Shown piece by piece: positions 8,548 to 16,175 of a stretch of 46,497 bases of DNA. The DNA comes from Thalassospira sp. MCCC 1A01428 (lineage in GTDB: Bacteria; Pseudomonadota; Alphaproteobacteria; Rhodospirillales; Thalassospiraceae), in contig NZ_JFJZ01000035.1 of NCBI RefSeq assembly GCF_002115825.1, positions 1 to 46,497 of the forward strand, written 5' to 3'. The position numbers and the translations under genes are program-made. Below the pieces are notes generated by a model. The model was not told the DNA's origin. It saw nothing but the letters and a program-made list of their open reading frames with translations, and did no database searches. Position 1 is the first letter of the stretch; every line of letters starts with the position of its first letter.

Positions 8548-8714
8548 CCCGTAAAAATATATTACTTTCAAATTGTTAGACGTTTTCAGCCAACAGGGTT
8601 TTCATCAAATAGCCCGTACCGGCAGAAAAAACATCGTTTAAACGCCCCTTCCAGCCAAAAAAACCACACCAAATCGCCTTACCTTCGGTGACCTCCTCTG
8701 CGCCAATATTGTTA

Positions 8715-8740
8715 GTCTGCCATTAGTTCAACAGGCAGAC
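8715..8740 (+). promoter_or_regulatory. Inverted repeat in doeC leader, possible operator
   Basis: GTCTGCC (8715-8721) and GGCAGAC (8734-8740) form a perfect 7-bp inverted repeat with a 12-nt spacer, 42 bp upstream of the doeC start. A second small hairpin, CCCGGC/GCCGGG (8740-8745 and 8755-8760), overlaps its right edge and is followed by a short T run just ahead of the ribosome-binding site. The two structures could be alternative RNA folds or a protein site. The rest of the 234-bp gap after 8547 shows nothing clear. Confidence 0.35.
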
Positions 8741-8781
8741 CCGGCACATTATTGGCCGGGCCCGTTTTTAAGGAGGCTCCC

Positions 8782-10263
8782 ATGACGGCACAATTGAAAG
8801 AACAGCGTTGTGTGTCGTTAAGCAATCTGACCGATTTGCGCTTGTTGCGCGAACACGCCTATATCGACGGGCGCTGGAGTTCGGCAGATAACCGTCAGGT
8901 CATCGAGGTGACAAACCCGTTTGACGGCAGCTTTCTTGGCACTGTACCCAATATGGGCGTTGCCGAAACCCGGCGTGCGGTAGAGGCCGCCCATAACGCC
9001 TTTCCGGCCTGGGCTGCGTTATTGCCACAAGAACGCGCCGGGCGGATGCGCCGCTGGTTTGAATTGCTGATCGAAAACAAGGAAGACCTTGCCCTGTTAA
9101 TGACGCTCGAACAGGGAAAACCGATCAATGAATCGCGCGGTGAAATCGACTACGCCGCCAGCTTCATCGAATTTTACGCCGAAGAAGCCAAACGGGTGAA
9201 TGTCGAAAGCATTTCATCGCACCTGCCCAATCGCGCCATGAGTATTCGTCGCGAACCGGTTGGTGTAACCGCCGCCGTTACCCCGTGGAATTTTCCTTGC
9301 GCCATGATCACGCGCAAGGCCGCTGCCGCCCTTGCCGCGGGCTGCACCATGATTGTGCGCCCCGCCACCGAAACCCCGTTTTCGGCCACCGCATTGGCCG
9401 AACTGGCCGAACGGGCCGGTATCCCGGCAGGCGTCTTTAACGTCATCACCGGCGACCCGAACCCGGTGGTTGGCGAGTTGTGTGGCAACCCGGTTGTGCG
9501 GGCATTGTCCTTTACCGGCTCAACCCAGATCGGGCGGCTGTTGCTGGCGCAAGGCGCGCAAACGGTTAAAAAAATGTCCATGGAACTGGGCGGGCATGCA
9601 CCGTTCATTCTGTTTCCCGATGTGGATATGGACCAGGCCATTACCCACGCCATCGGGGCAAAATTTGCCACCAGCGGCCAGGATTGCCTGGCAGCGAACC
9701 GCATTTTTGTCCATCGCGATATTTATGATCAGTTCATCGCCCGTTTTGCCGATGCCATTGAAAAACTGCGCGTTGGCAACGGGCTGGACGAAGATTGCGA
9801 TATTGGGCCGCTGATGCATGACCGCGCCGTTGCCAAATGTGCCGAACATGTTGAAGACGCCCGCGCCAAAGGGGCCCGGGTTGTGGTCGGTGGCAAACAA
9901 CTGGGTGGTCTTTTTTATGCGCCGACCTTGCTGGCCGACGTCACCGATGACATGCAAATCTATCACGAGGAAACCTTTGGCCCTGTGGCCCCGGTTATCG
10001 TGTTTGACAGCGAAGACGAAGTCATCGCCAAAGCCAATGATAGCGAATATGGCCTGGCCGCCTATCTTTATACCAATGACCAGTCCCGTGCCAACCGGGT
10101 CGCCAATGCGCTTGAATACGGCATGGTTGCACTGAACTGTGTGAAAATCACCGGTGCGCCAATCCCCTTTGGCGGGGTCAAACAATCGGGCCTGGGCCGC
10201 GAAGGATCGCGCCACGGCATGGAAGAATTTACCGAACTTAAATATGTCTGCGCAGCGTTTTAA
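8782..10263 (+). CDS. doeC: NAD(P)-dependent semialdehyde dehydrogenase of ectoine catabolism (DoeC/Ssd type)
   Basis: The 493-residue aldehyde dehydrogenase is of the succinate-semialdehyde (GabD) type. In this context it probably oxidises L-aspartate semialdehyde to aspartate, the last step of ectoine breakdown. Visible features are TPWNFPCAMITRKAAAALAAG, the general base Glu268 in SMELGGHAPF, the nucleophile Cys302 in SGQDCLAANR, and the C-terminal PFGGVKQSGLGREGS. The usual KPA at the NAD ribose is RPA here (IVRPATETP). The start at 8782 is fixed by AAGGAGG at 8770-8776. A TTG ten codons upstream lacks a site. It is followed after 41 bp by the transaminase doeD. Taken alone it could be called gabD; the neighbourhood argues for doeC. 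Confidence 0.85.
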   Translation: MTAQLKEQRCVSLSNLTDLRLLREHAYIDGRWSSADNRQVIEVTNPFDGSFLGTVPNMGVAETRRAVEAAHNAFPAWAALLPQERAGRMRRWFELLIENKEDLALLMTLEQGKPINESRGEIDYAASFIEFYAEEAKRVNVESISSHLPNRAMSIRREPVGVTAAVTPWNFPCAMITRKAAAALAAGCTMIVRPATETPFSATALAELAERAGIPAGVFNVITGDPNPVVGELCGNPVVRALSFTGSTQIGRLLLAQGAQTVKKMSMELGGHAPFILFPDVDMDQAITHAIGAKFATSGQDCLAANRIFVHRDIYDQFIARFADAIEKLRVGNGLDEDCDIGPLMHDRAVAKCAEHVEDARAKGARVVVGGKQLGGLFYAPTLLADVTDDMQIYHEETFGPVAPVIVFDSEDEVIAKANDSEYGLAAYLYTNDQSRANRVANALEYGMVALNCVKITGAPIPFGGVKQSGLGREGSRHGMEEFTELKYVCAAF

Positions 10264-10304
10264 ATGCTGGTAGTTCGCCCCACGACCTTGAACGGGAGAA
10301 GAAA

Positions 10305-11702
10305 ATGAATGTGATTAAAAACAACACCGCCGAACTGCAAAAAATGGACCGGGCGCATTTCATGCATCCGTCAACGCATATGCGCCAGCATGCAGACGGT
10401 GAAACACCCAACCGCATCATCAATGGCGGCAAGGGCATTTACATTCATGACACCGAAGGCAAGGAAACCCTTGATGCCTTTGCCGGTCTGTATTGTGTCA
10501 ATGTCGGTTATGGCCGCACCGAAATTGCCGATGCCATTTATGCCCAGGCCAAAGAACTGGCCTATTACCACACCTATGTTGGCCATGGTAACGAGCCGAT
10601 CATTCGCCTGTCCGAACGCATTGTTAAAAGTGCGCCCGAAGGCATGCAGCGGGTTTATTATGGTATGTCCGGGTCGGATGCCAACGAAACCAACATCAAG
10701 CTGATCTGGTACTACAACAACATTCTGGGTCGCCCGGAAAAGAAAAAAATCATCTCGCGCTGGCGCGGTTACCACGGTTCGGGCATCATGACCGGCAGCC
10801 TCACCGGCCTTGCCACCTTCCACAATGCATTTGATTTACCCAAATCCCCTGTTCTGCACACCACCTGCCCGCATTTTTACTGGAATGCCGAAGCCGGTGA
10901 AACCGAAGAACAGTTCGCCAAACGCTGTGCTGATGATCTGGAAAAAATGATCCTGCGCGAAGGCCCCGAAACCGTTGCCGCCTTTATCGGCGAACCGGTT
11001 ATGGGCACGGGCGGCATCATCACCCCGCCGAAAGGCTATTGGGCAGCCATTCAGGCTGTCTTGAACAAATACGATATTCTTCTGGTCGCCGACGAGGTTG
11101 TCACCGCGTTTGGCCGTACCGGCAGCTATTTCGGGTCCCAGCATTATGGCATCAAACCGGACCTGATCACGATTGCCAAAGGTGTGACATCTGGCTACCT
11201 GCCACTGTCGGGCGTTATTGTTGGCGAACGGGTCTGGAAAGTTCTGGAACAGGGTTCTGATAAAATGGGGCCGATCGGACATGGCTGGACCTATTCCGCC
11301 CACCCGGTTTGCGCGGCGGCTGCCAATGCCAACCTCGACATTGTTGACGGCGAAAACCTGACGGGCAATTCTGCCGAAACCGGTGGTTATTTCCAGAATC
11401 TGATGCAGGAAACCTTTGCAAACCATCCGCTGGTGGGTGAAGCGCGCGGTGTCGGCCTGATGGCCGCACTGGAATTTGTTGCCGACAAAGACAAAAAGGA
11501 ACGCTTTGATGCGAACCTGAAAGTGGGTGCGAAGGTTTCAGCCGCCTGCCTGGAACGTGGCATGATCGCCCGTGCCATGCCGCATGGCGATATCCTGGGC
11601 TTTGCCCCGCCGCTTTGCATCACCAAGGCTGAAATCGACAAGGTTGTTGATATTGCCAAACAGGCAGTCGATGCCGTTACCGACGAACTGGCAGCCAAAT
11701 AA
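10305..11702 (+). CDS. doeD: Class III PLP-dependent aminotransferase, probable diaminobutyrate transaminase (DoeD/Atf)
   Basis: The 465-residue fold-type I aminotransferase has the PLP phosphate-binding GMSGSDANETN (120-130), the pyridine-contacting Asp263 in VADEVVTAFGRTG, and the Schiff-base Lys292 in ITIAKGVTSGYLP. Its closest family picture is the omega-amino-acid/putrescine type. Sitting after doeC in an ectoine region, it most likely converts L-2,4-diaminobutyrate to aspartate semialdehyde, which doeC then oxidises. A GGGAGAAG site precedes ATG 10305. The operon ends at a strong terminator. A role with GABA or polyamine substrates cannot be excluded from sequence alone. Confidence 0.85.
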   Translation: MNVIKNNTAELQKMDRAHFMHPSTHMRQHADGETPNRIINGGKGIYIHDTEGKETLDAFAGLYCVNVGYGRTEIADAIYAQAKELAYYHTYVGHGNEPIIRLSERIVKSAPEGMQRVYYGMSGSDANETNIKLIWYYNNILGRPEKKKIISRWRGYHGSGIMTGSLTGLATFHNAFDLPKSPVLHTTCPHFYWNAEAGETEEQFAKRCADDLEKMILREGPETVAAFIGEPVMGTGGIITPPKGYWAAIQAVLNKYDILLVADEVVTAFGRTGSYFGSQHYGIKPDLITIAKGVTSGYLPLSGVIVGERVWKVLEQGSDKMGPIGHGWTYSAHPVCAAAANANLDIVDGENLTGNSAETGGYFQNLMQETFANHPLVGEARGVGLMAALEFVADKDKKERFDANLKVGAKVSAACLERGMIARAMPHGDILGFAPPLCITKAEIDKVVDIAKQAVDAVTDELAAK

Positions 11703-11749
11703 GCAGGTTTTCAAAAGAATACTTTTCCAAAACAGCTCCTCGTCCTTAT

Positions 11750-11782
11750 GGGCCGAACCCTGTGTTCGGCCCTTCTTTTTTG
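11750..11782 (+). terminator. Intrinsic terminator of doeC-doeD
   Basis: GGGCCGAAC (11750-11758) pairs perfectly with GTTCGGCCC (11764-11772) around a 5-nt loop, followed by TTCTTTTTT. Confidence 0.92.
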
Positions 11783-12003
11783 GCTAAAAATGCTGCTGTG
11801 CAACCCGATTACTTTCGCAGCGCACTATACCAAAGAAAAGCATGGTAAATACCAACGGATAATCCCCTAAGCACCTGATGTTGAATGTACATTAAAATTT
11901 AATTGTATAAATTTTAAATTAAAACCAACTATACTTACAGAACAAAAAATATACGAATATTGGGACGCAAACCATCTAACTTGCCAAGCGAAATGGACTC
12001 GAA
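11783..12003. other. AT-rich intergenic region, likely promoter of the following gene
   Basis: The segment at about 11880-11960 is strongly AT-rich, with runs such as ATTTTAAATTAAAA, and separates the doeD terminator from the small membrane protein. It probably holds that gene's promoter. No defined element could be chosen. Confidence 0.4.
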
Positions 12004-12387
12004 ATGGCCAATTTACCCCGCCTATGCTGGAGAGTTGCGGCATGTCTTGCTTTTCTTGAAATGCTTTTTAGCCTGCAACCATTTATTACAGGTTTGGCAA
12101 CAGACACCCTGTTGCCTGGCACCCATTACCTTAACCTTACAGGCTGGATCGGACTTGCCCTTTACGGCACTTATTACCGCATCAGCCGGCGTCATTTTGA
12201 TGGCCTGGACAAATTACAGGTAGTCCTGGCTATCATCGGCACGCTTACGCTCGCTGTTGGCACAACGATTGCCAATATCGGCGGTCCATCCACAGCAATG
12301 CTGTTTGGCATTGCCATCCAGTTATGTGGTATGGCGCTGTTTGCCTATATTACCATCAAACGGCCCTTGCCCATGCTGGCCGTCTAG
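12004..12387 (+). CDS. Small four-helix membrane protein, function unknown
   Basis: This 127-residue protein is almost entirely hydrophobic, with four predicted membrane helices (roughly residues 8-30, 42-58, 70-92 and 97-118) joined by short polar loops. The second loop, RISRRHFDGLDK, is basic and presumably cytoplasmic. There is no family I recognise and no conserved motif. It is preceded by an AT-rich region and lacks a clear Shine-Dalgarno site, so the start is the first in-frame ATG rather than a proven one. It lies between the doeCD terminator and a degraded gene, so there is no operon context. Confidence 0.55.
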   Translation: MANLPRLCWRVAACLAFLEMLFSLQPFITGLATDTLLPGTHYLNLTGWIGLALYGTYYRISRRHFDGLDKLQVVLAIIGTLTLAVGTTIANIGGPSTAMLFGIAIQLCGMALFAYITIKRPLPMLAV

Positions 12388-12412
12388 GGCGCATTTATGC
12401 CCATCTATATAA

Positions 12413-12587
12413 AATGCAGCAGGGCCTTTGGTGCCCCTGGCGGAATATTGTGCCGAAGTTATCGGGCTGATCGCCACGGAAAACCATTCCAATGGCGAAA
12501 TTCCGGTCCACGCGACAAAGCGCGCCGCTTTACCGACCGGGATGACACACAGGAAGAATTTTTAGCGGCCATAAACCCCGGCTGAAC
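12413..12587 (+). pseudogene. Frameshifted remnant, probably the C-terminal end of a short-chain dehydrogenase
   Basis: Two reading frames each look protein-coding over part of this stretch. The frame through 12431 reads LVPLAEYCAEVIGLIATEN and then HSNGEIPVHATKRA before ending at TAG 12563. The frame ending at TGA 12585-12587 gives RFTDRDDTQEEFLAAINPG. Joined with one frame change near 12515-12530 they resemble the tail of SDR-family oxidoreductases, where a regularly spaced IxLLA..ENGEILV segment is followed by a final FAxxNPG. No upstream SDR body is present. This is a judgement by eye and could be a misread of non-coding DNA. Confidence 0.35.
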
Positions 12588-12700
12588 CAGTCTTGATGGA
12601 TAAACCCGCAGAGCGAGGTCTCAATGCAAGACTGGAACCACACCATGGGGCAGCATCGCATTCAGCCGTCAACTGTAAGCCGCTAAAAGAAGGCAAATAA

Positions 12701-12728
12701 AAACCCCCGCAGAAAACTGCGGGGGTTT
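12701..12728 (-). terminator. Intrinsic terminator of uehA
   Basis: A perfect 12-bp stem (AAACCCCCGCAG / CTGCGGGGGTTT) with an AAAA loop lies 35 bp past the uehA stop. On the minus strand it is followed by a T-rich tract. Confidence 0.92.
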
Positions 12729-12763
12729 GAATGTGACGGTTATAAACCGCAACTGACAAAGAA

Positions 12764-13807
12764 TTACATCTTGCCCATTTCTTCTTCTTTTTTAGCGATT
12801 TCATCGCGCAAATCGCCAAGAACCTGTTTGGTGTCGCCACCAACTTCTTTTACCAGATTGTCGCCAACACTTTTCGATGCTGCTTCAAATTTGGCGCGCT
12901 GATCGGCGTCAAGTTTAATGACCTTGATGCTCGGCTTGGCTTTCTTGATTTTATCAAGCGCCTTTTCGTTCAGGTCTGCCTGGGCCTTGAAGATATAATC
13001 ATCAAGTTCCGATTTTACGTCTTTCAGCAATTCCTTGCGTTCATCCGACAGGCCTTTATAGAAAGCGTCGTTGGTGACCACAGTGGTGGTATATTGCTGC
13101 TGACCAGCATAAATCAGATAATCGGTGACTTCGTAAAACTTGGCGCTTTCGATGAAGAAAATCGGGTTCACCTGGGCGTCGATCACGCTGGTTTGCAAAC
13201 CGGAATACACTTCGCCCCACGGCAATGCGACCGGATCAGCACCAAATGACTTATAGCTGTCAATCAGGATCGGCGAGGTCATCACGCGAAATTTGACACC
13301 GTCAAAATCCTTCGGCGTTTCGACTTTTTTCTTCGTGGTCCATACCATTTCCCCTTCGGGATACATGGTATAAAGTTTCAGGCCCTTGCTTTCGAAATCC
13401 TTGGAAAGGCCCTTATAAATCGTCGGGCTTTGCGACAGGATTTCCTTATTCACGTCATTGTTTTGCGACAGCAAATAAGGAACGCCGAAGACCTGAATTT
13501 CAGGAACAAAGGTGCCAAGATGGCCTGGCGATGCATTCGAGAACTGAATGGCCCCTGAAGCAGTCAGTTCGGTAATATCGTTTTCAGTCCCAAGCTGGCC
13601 ATAGGTGTAGATGGTGACATCAACATCACCGCCACTTTTTTCCTCGACCAGTTCCTTGAACTTCTGGGCGTATAAATCCTGGACATCGCCCGTGCTTTCT
13701 TCGATGGCGAATTTCCATTCCTCCGCATGCACGGTCATTGCCGTACCTGCAACCGCAAAAACAGCTGCGGCAGACAGGGTCGCCTTGAAGAGCTTTGTCA
13801 AACTCAT
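12764..13807 (-). CDS. uehA: TRAP transporter substrate-binding protein, DctP family (ectoine-binding UehA type)
   Basis: This 347-residue periplasmic protein captures the substrate for the TRAP permease UehBC. It has a Sec signal peptide (about 1-28, ending TAMTVHA before EEWKFAIEE), then the DctP pattern DLYAQKFKELVEEKSGG, the LGTFVPEIQVFGVPYLL region, and the family hinge FRVMTSPILIDSYKSFGADPVALPWGEVYSGLQTSVIDAQVNP. That last segment carries the arginine which normally binds the ligand carboxylate. The start at 13807 follows AGGGAGA; a longer frame would run upstream. It is divergent from enuR and separated by it from uehB and uehC, although their products must work together. Ectoine specificity is inferred from context. 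Confidence 0.88.
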   Translation of the reverse strand: MSLTKLFKATLSAAAVFAVAGTAMTVHAEEWKFAIEESTGDVQDLYAQKFKELVEEKSGGDVDVTIYTYGQLGTENDITELTASGAIQFSNASPGHLGTFVPEIQVFGVPYLLSQNNDVNKEILSQSPTIYKGLSKDFESKGLKLYTMYPEGEMVWTTKKKVETPKDFDGVKFRVMTSPILIDSYKSFGADPVALPWGEVYSGLQTSVIDAQVNPIFFIESAKFYEVTDYLIYAGQQQYTTTVVTNDAFYKGLSDERKELLKDVKSELDDYIFKAQADLNEKALDKIKKAKPSIKVIKLDADQRAKFEAASKSVGDNLVKEVGGDTKQVLGDLRDEIAKKEEEMGKM

Positions 13808-13922
13808 TACAGAAGTCTCCCTTGTTGGGCCGCTACAACCCTGCGTCCTCACAAGATCGGCGGCGGTTAGATTGATACGTCGTGTGTTTGAACGTTTGGA
13901 GTTTTGAAATGTTCCTGCATCA

Positions 13923-13952
13923 GGTCAATGAACGTTTTGTGTCATGACAAAA
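13923..13952 (-). promoter_or_regulatory. EnuR-type operator/promoter element upstream of uehA
   Basis: Read on the minus strand, it begins TTTTGTCATGACACAAAA and runs on to a TTCATTGACC segment whose TTGACC could be the -35 box of uehA. The perfect palindrome TGTCATGACA is at 13940-13949. Over 30 bp it matches the element at 15425-15454 at 27 positions. It also lies in front of enuR, so autoregulation is possible. Confidence 0.7.
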
Positions 13953-14026
13953 ATACAAACGACCCTACCCAAAATACCCTCGGCCATGTTAGGGTGCCGA
14001 CAAAACGGATGGGTGGAACGAGCAAC

Positions 14027-15424
14027 ATGTGGCTACCGACGACAGATCTGAGTGGCGACACAGGCCCTAAATACAAGGCACTGGTCGAAGCAATCATCAC
14101 GGATATCGAGTCCGGGCGCTTGCGCCACGATGTCCGAATGCCAACACATCGCGATCTGGCATATCATTTGAAAGTCAGCGTTCAAACCGTCAGTGCTGCT
14201 TACAAGGAAGTGGAAAGACAGGGTTATTTACGATCCGAGCGACGCCGCGGCACCTTTGTCCAGGCCCGCCTGACGGACCGTGCATCGTCCTTTATCCTTG
14301 ATAACCGCCAGCCCGACCTGATCGACCTTTCCATTGTTCGTGCCGCCTATACCGATTTTCACAATGACCTGTCACGCCAGATGCACCGCCGCCTGGCCGA
14401 AGACCCCCACCACCCGTGGATGGAAAGCTGCCGCCCTGTTGCGGGGTTTGATTACCACCGTGAAGTGGGCGTGAAATGGTTGGCAGGCATGGGTCTTTCC
14501 GCCGAACCGTCACAAACAATTGTTACCAATGGGGCCGCCCAGGGCATTTTCATCGCCCTGGCATCCATCGTGCAACCTGATGATGTTGTCCTGACTGAAA
14601 GCCTGACCGATCATGGTGTTATCGGCACGGCCAGTGTGCTGCGGTTTAAACTTGGTGCCCTTCCAACCGACGATGAAGGCATCCTGCCCGAAGCATTTGA
14701 ACGTGAATGCCAGCAACGCGCCATCCGCGCCCTGGTTGTCACCCCGGTTTACACCAACCCGACCAATTGCCTGATGGGGCTGGAACGTCGTAAACGCATT
14801 GCCGAAATTGCCAGCCAGCATGGCGTTTACGTAATTGAAGATGATGTTTACCGCCCGCTTCTGGAACAAAACCTGCCCCCGATCACCAGCTTTTTGCCAC
14901 AACTGGGTTTTCACATTTCCAGCCTGACCAAAATTGTCATGCCGGGCCTTAGAACCGGGTATCTTGTTGTGCCCAAACACCTTTCGATTCGCGCGAGCAG
15001 TGTGCTTCGTGTCACCGGATGGATGGGCACCCCCCTGATCGCCGAGATGGGCGCACGCTGGATTGAAGACGGAGTGGTAGCACAGGCCGTAACCGTGCAG
15101 CGCGCCCTGATGCGTGAACGACAAAGCCTGGTCGCCGAGATTTTGGGTGATGCCGTTGTACGCCATCACCCCACATCATTGTCAGCCTGGGTCCGCATCC
15201 CCGAACACTGGCAAGAGGAATGGTTTGCCTCGGAATTGCGGAAAAACGGGGTCGCTGTGACCATTTCCGACCCGTTCATGACGGTCAAGGTCAAACGCCC
15301 GAATGCCATTCGCGTATGTGTTGGTGGTGCCATCGATACACCAAGCCTGCATCGGGGCCTGATGCAGATCCGCCATACCATGGAACAAATGCCCGGCGTT
15401 CACGCGTTCGATGTCATGTATTGA
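14027..15424 (+). CDS. enuR: MocR/GntR-type PLP-dependent regulator of ectoine utilisation (EnuR)
   Basis: The 465-residue fusion has an N-terminal GntR winged helix (about 13-80: PKYKALVEAIITDIESGRL, MPTHRDLAYHL, VSVQTVSAAYKEVERQGYL) and a class I aminotransferase-like domain (about 110-460). The PLP lysine is Lys302 in ISSLTKIVMPGLRTGY when the start is MWLPTTD at 14027. To my recollection Lys302 is also the PLP-binding residue reported for EnuR of Ruegeria pomeroyi, where the bound PLP reacts with ectoine-derived diaminobutyrate compounds. Upstream in-frame starts (13904, 14009) were rejected; the first would place the operator at 13940 inside the gene. The gene is flanked on both sides by copies of the same operator-like element. 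The Shine-Dalgarno site is weak. Confidence 0.9.
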   Translation: MWLPTTDLSGDTGPKYKALVEAIITDIESGRLRHDVRMPTHRDLAYHLKVSVQTVSAAYKEVERQGYLRSERRRGTFVQARLTDRASSFILDNRQPDLIDLSIVRAAYTDFHNDLSRQMHRRLAEDPHHPWMESCRPVAGFDYHREVGVKWLAGMGLSAEPSQTIVTNGAAQGIFIALASIVQPDDVVLTESLTDHGVIGTASVLRFKLGALPTDDEGILPEAFERECQQRAIRALVVTPVYTNPTNCLMGLERRKRIAEIASQHGVYVIEDDVYRPLLEQNLPPITSFLPQLGFHISSLTKIVMPGLRTGYLVVPKHLSIRASSVLRVTGWMGTPLIAEMGARWIEDGVVAQAVTVQRALMRERQSLVAEILGDAVVRHHPTSLSAWVRIPEHWQEEWFASELRKNGVAVTISDPFMTVKVKRPNAIRVCVGGAIDTPSLHRGLMQIRHTMEQMPGVHAFDVMY

Positions 15425-15454
15425 TTTTGTCATGACACAAAAATTTCATTGAAC
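15425..15454 (+). promoter_or_regulatory. EnuR-type operator element upstream of uehB
   Basis: It begins right after the enuR stop codon. TTTTGTCATGACACAAAA is followed by a TTCATTGAAC segment. The palindromic core TGTCATGACA is at 15428-15437. It shares 27 of 30 positions with the element ahead of uehA, in the same orientation relative to the controlled gene. Confidence 0.72.
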
Positions 15455-15476
15455 CGTTCAATAGCGTTTCTATTCT
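15449..15476 (+). promoter_or_regulatory. Probable sigma70-type promoter of the uehBC-eut operon
   Basis: TTGAAC at 15449-15454 and TATTCT at 15471-15476 have a 16-bp spacer. The -35 box is the left half of a palindrome ATTGAACCGTTCAAT (15448-15462). The EnuR-like core lies 11 bp upstream of the -35 box, a position that suits either an activator or a repressor that blocks polymerase access. About 100 bp of leader follow before uehB. Confidence 0.55.
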
Positions 15477-15575
15477 GACCTTCTGGCGCGAAGCAGACTG
15501 ATATCTGTGGGAGGGAACCGTTCGTATAGTCACGCGTTCCAAATGAATGTCTCGCACGCGCATCAAGGAGGTCGT

Positions 15576-16160
15576 ATGTCTGGATCGAACGGAGAAGCGC
15601 CGGTAGAATCTCGCACGGCGCTATATGTGCTTAGAAAAATCGACGACTGGCTATCGGTCATCGAACGGCAATTGCTCGGCTGGAGCATCATCATCATGGC
15701 AATCAACACGGTTGCCAACGTTATTGCCCGGCTGGGTTTCAGTTCCAGCCTGTTTTTTTCCGAAGAACTTAATACCTTCCTGATCATTCTGGTGACCTTT
15801 GTCGGCATATCGGAAGCGGCACGAATGGGGCGTCATATTCGCATGTCGGCCTTTTCCGACATGCTGGGACCGGTTGCCAGCAAGGTTCTGATGATCATTG
15901 TTACGCTGGGTACAGCAACATTGCTGTTTATTCTGGCATATTATTCCATCGATTATGTGGCCGGACTGATCAAAACCAACCGCCTGACCCCGTCGCTTCG
16001 CATTCCGATGTATCTGACGGTTCTTGTCGTGCCCTTCGGTCTGACTGTGACCGGTATCCAGTTCGTTCTTGCTGCCCTGACCAATATATTCAAGCCGGGT
16101 GTCCACCTGTCTTACCGGGTCGAGGATACGTATGACGACAACCTTGATACGCATTTGTAA
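15576..16160 (+). CDS. uehB: TRAP transporter small permease subunit, DctQ family (UehB type)
   Basis: The 194-residue protein has four membrane helices (about residues 32-52, 68-88, 108-130 and 147-168), the standard DctQ topology. It includes the family-typical SEELNTFLIILVTFVGISEAARMGRHIRM segment after helix 2. It pairs with UehC and docks the binding protein UehA for sodium-driven uptake of ectoine and hydroxyectoine. AAGGAGG at 15565-15571 fixes the start at 15576; an ATG 23 codons upstream lacks a site. The uehC start follows after 15 bp. Confidence 0.9.
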   Translation: MSGSNGEAPVESRTALYVLRKIDDWLSVIERQLLGWSIIIMAINTVANVIARLGFSSSLFFSEELNTFLIILVTFVGISEAARMGRHIRMSAFSDMLGPVASKVLMIIVTLGTATLLFILAYYSIDYVAGLIKTNRLTPSLRIPMYLTVLVVPFGLTVTGIQFVLAALTNIFKPGVHLSYRVEDTYDDNLDTHL

Positions 16161-16175
16161 GGGGGCGGGAAAACA

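Noticed and set aside
9520..10215. Open frame of 231 codons on the minus strand inside doeC
   Set aside because: It is antisense to a fully supported aldehyde dehydrogenase with intact catalytic motifs; no domain is recognisable.
8782..11702. GABA shunt pair gabD-gabT
   Set aside because: Sequence alone would allow it, but the ectoine genes close by and the need for DoeC/DoeD in the pathway make the ectoine reading more likely. It is not excluded.
13904..14026. Longer N-terminus for EnuR starting at 13904
   Set aside because: It would put the TGTCATGACA operator inside the gene. The extra residues do not look like the family, whose members begin shortly before the winged helix.
14510..15169. 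Open frame of 219 codons on the minus strand inside enuR
   Set aside because: Shadow of the aminotransferase-like domain of EnuR, no start site and no protein features.
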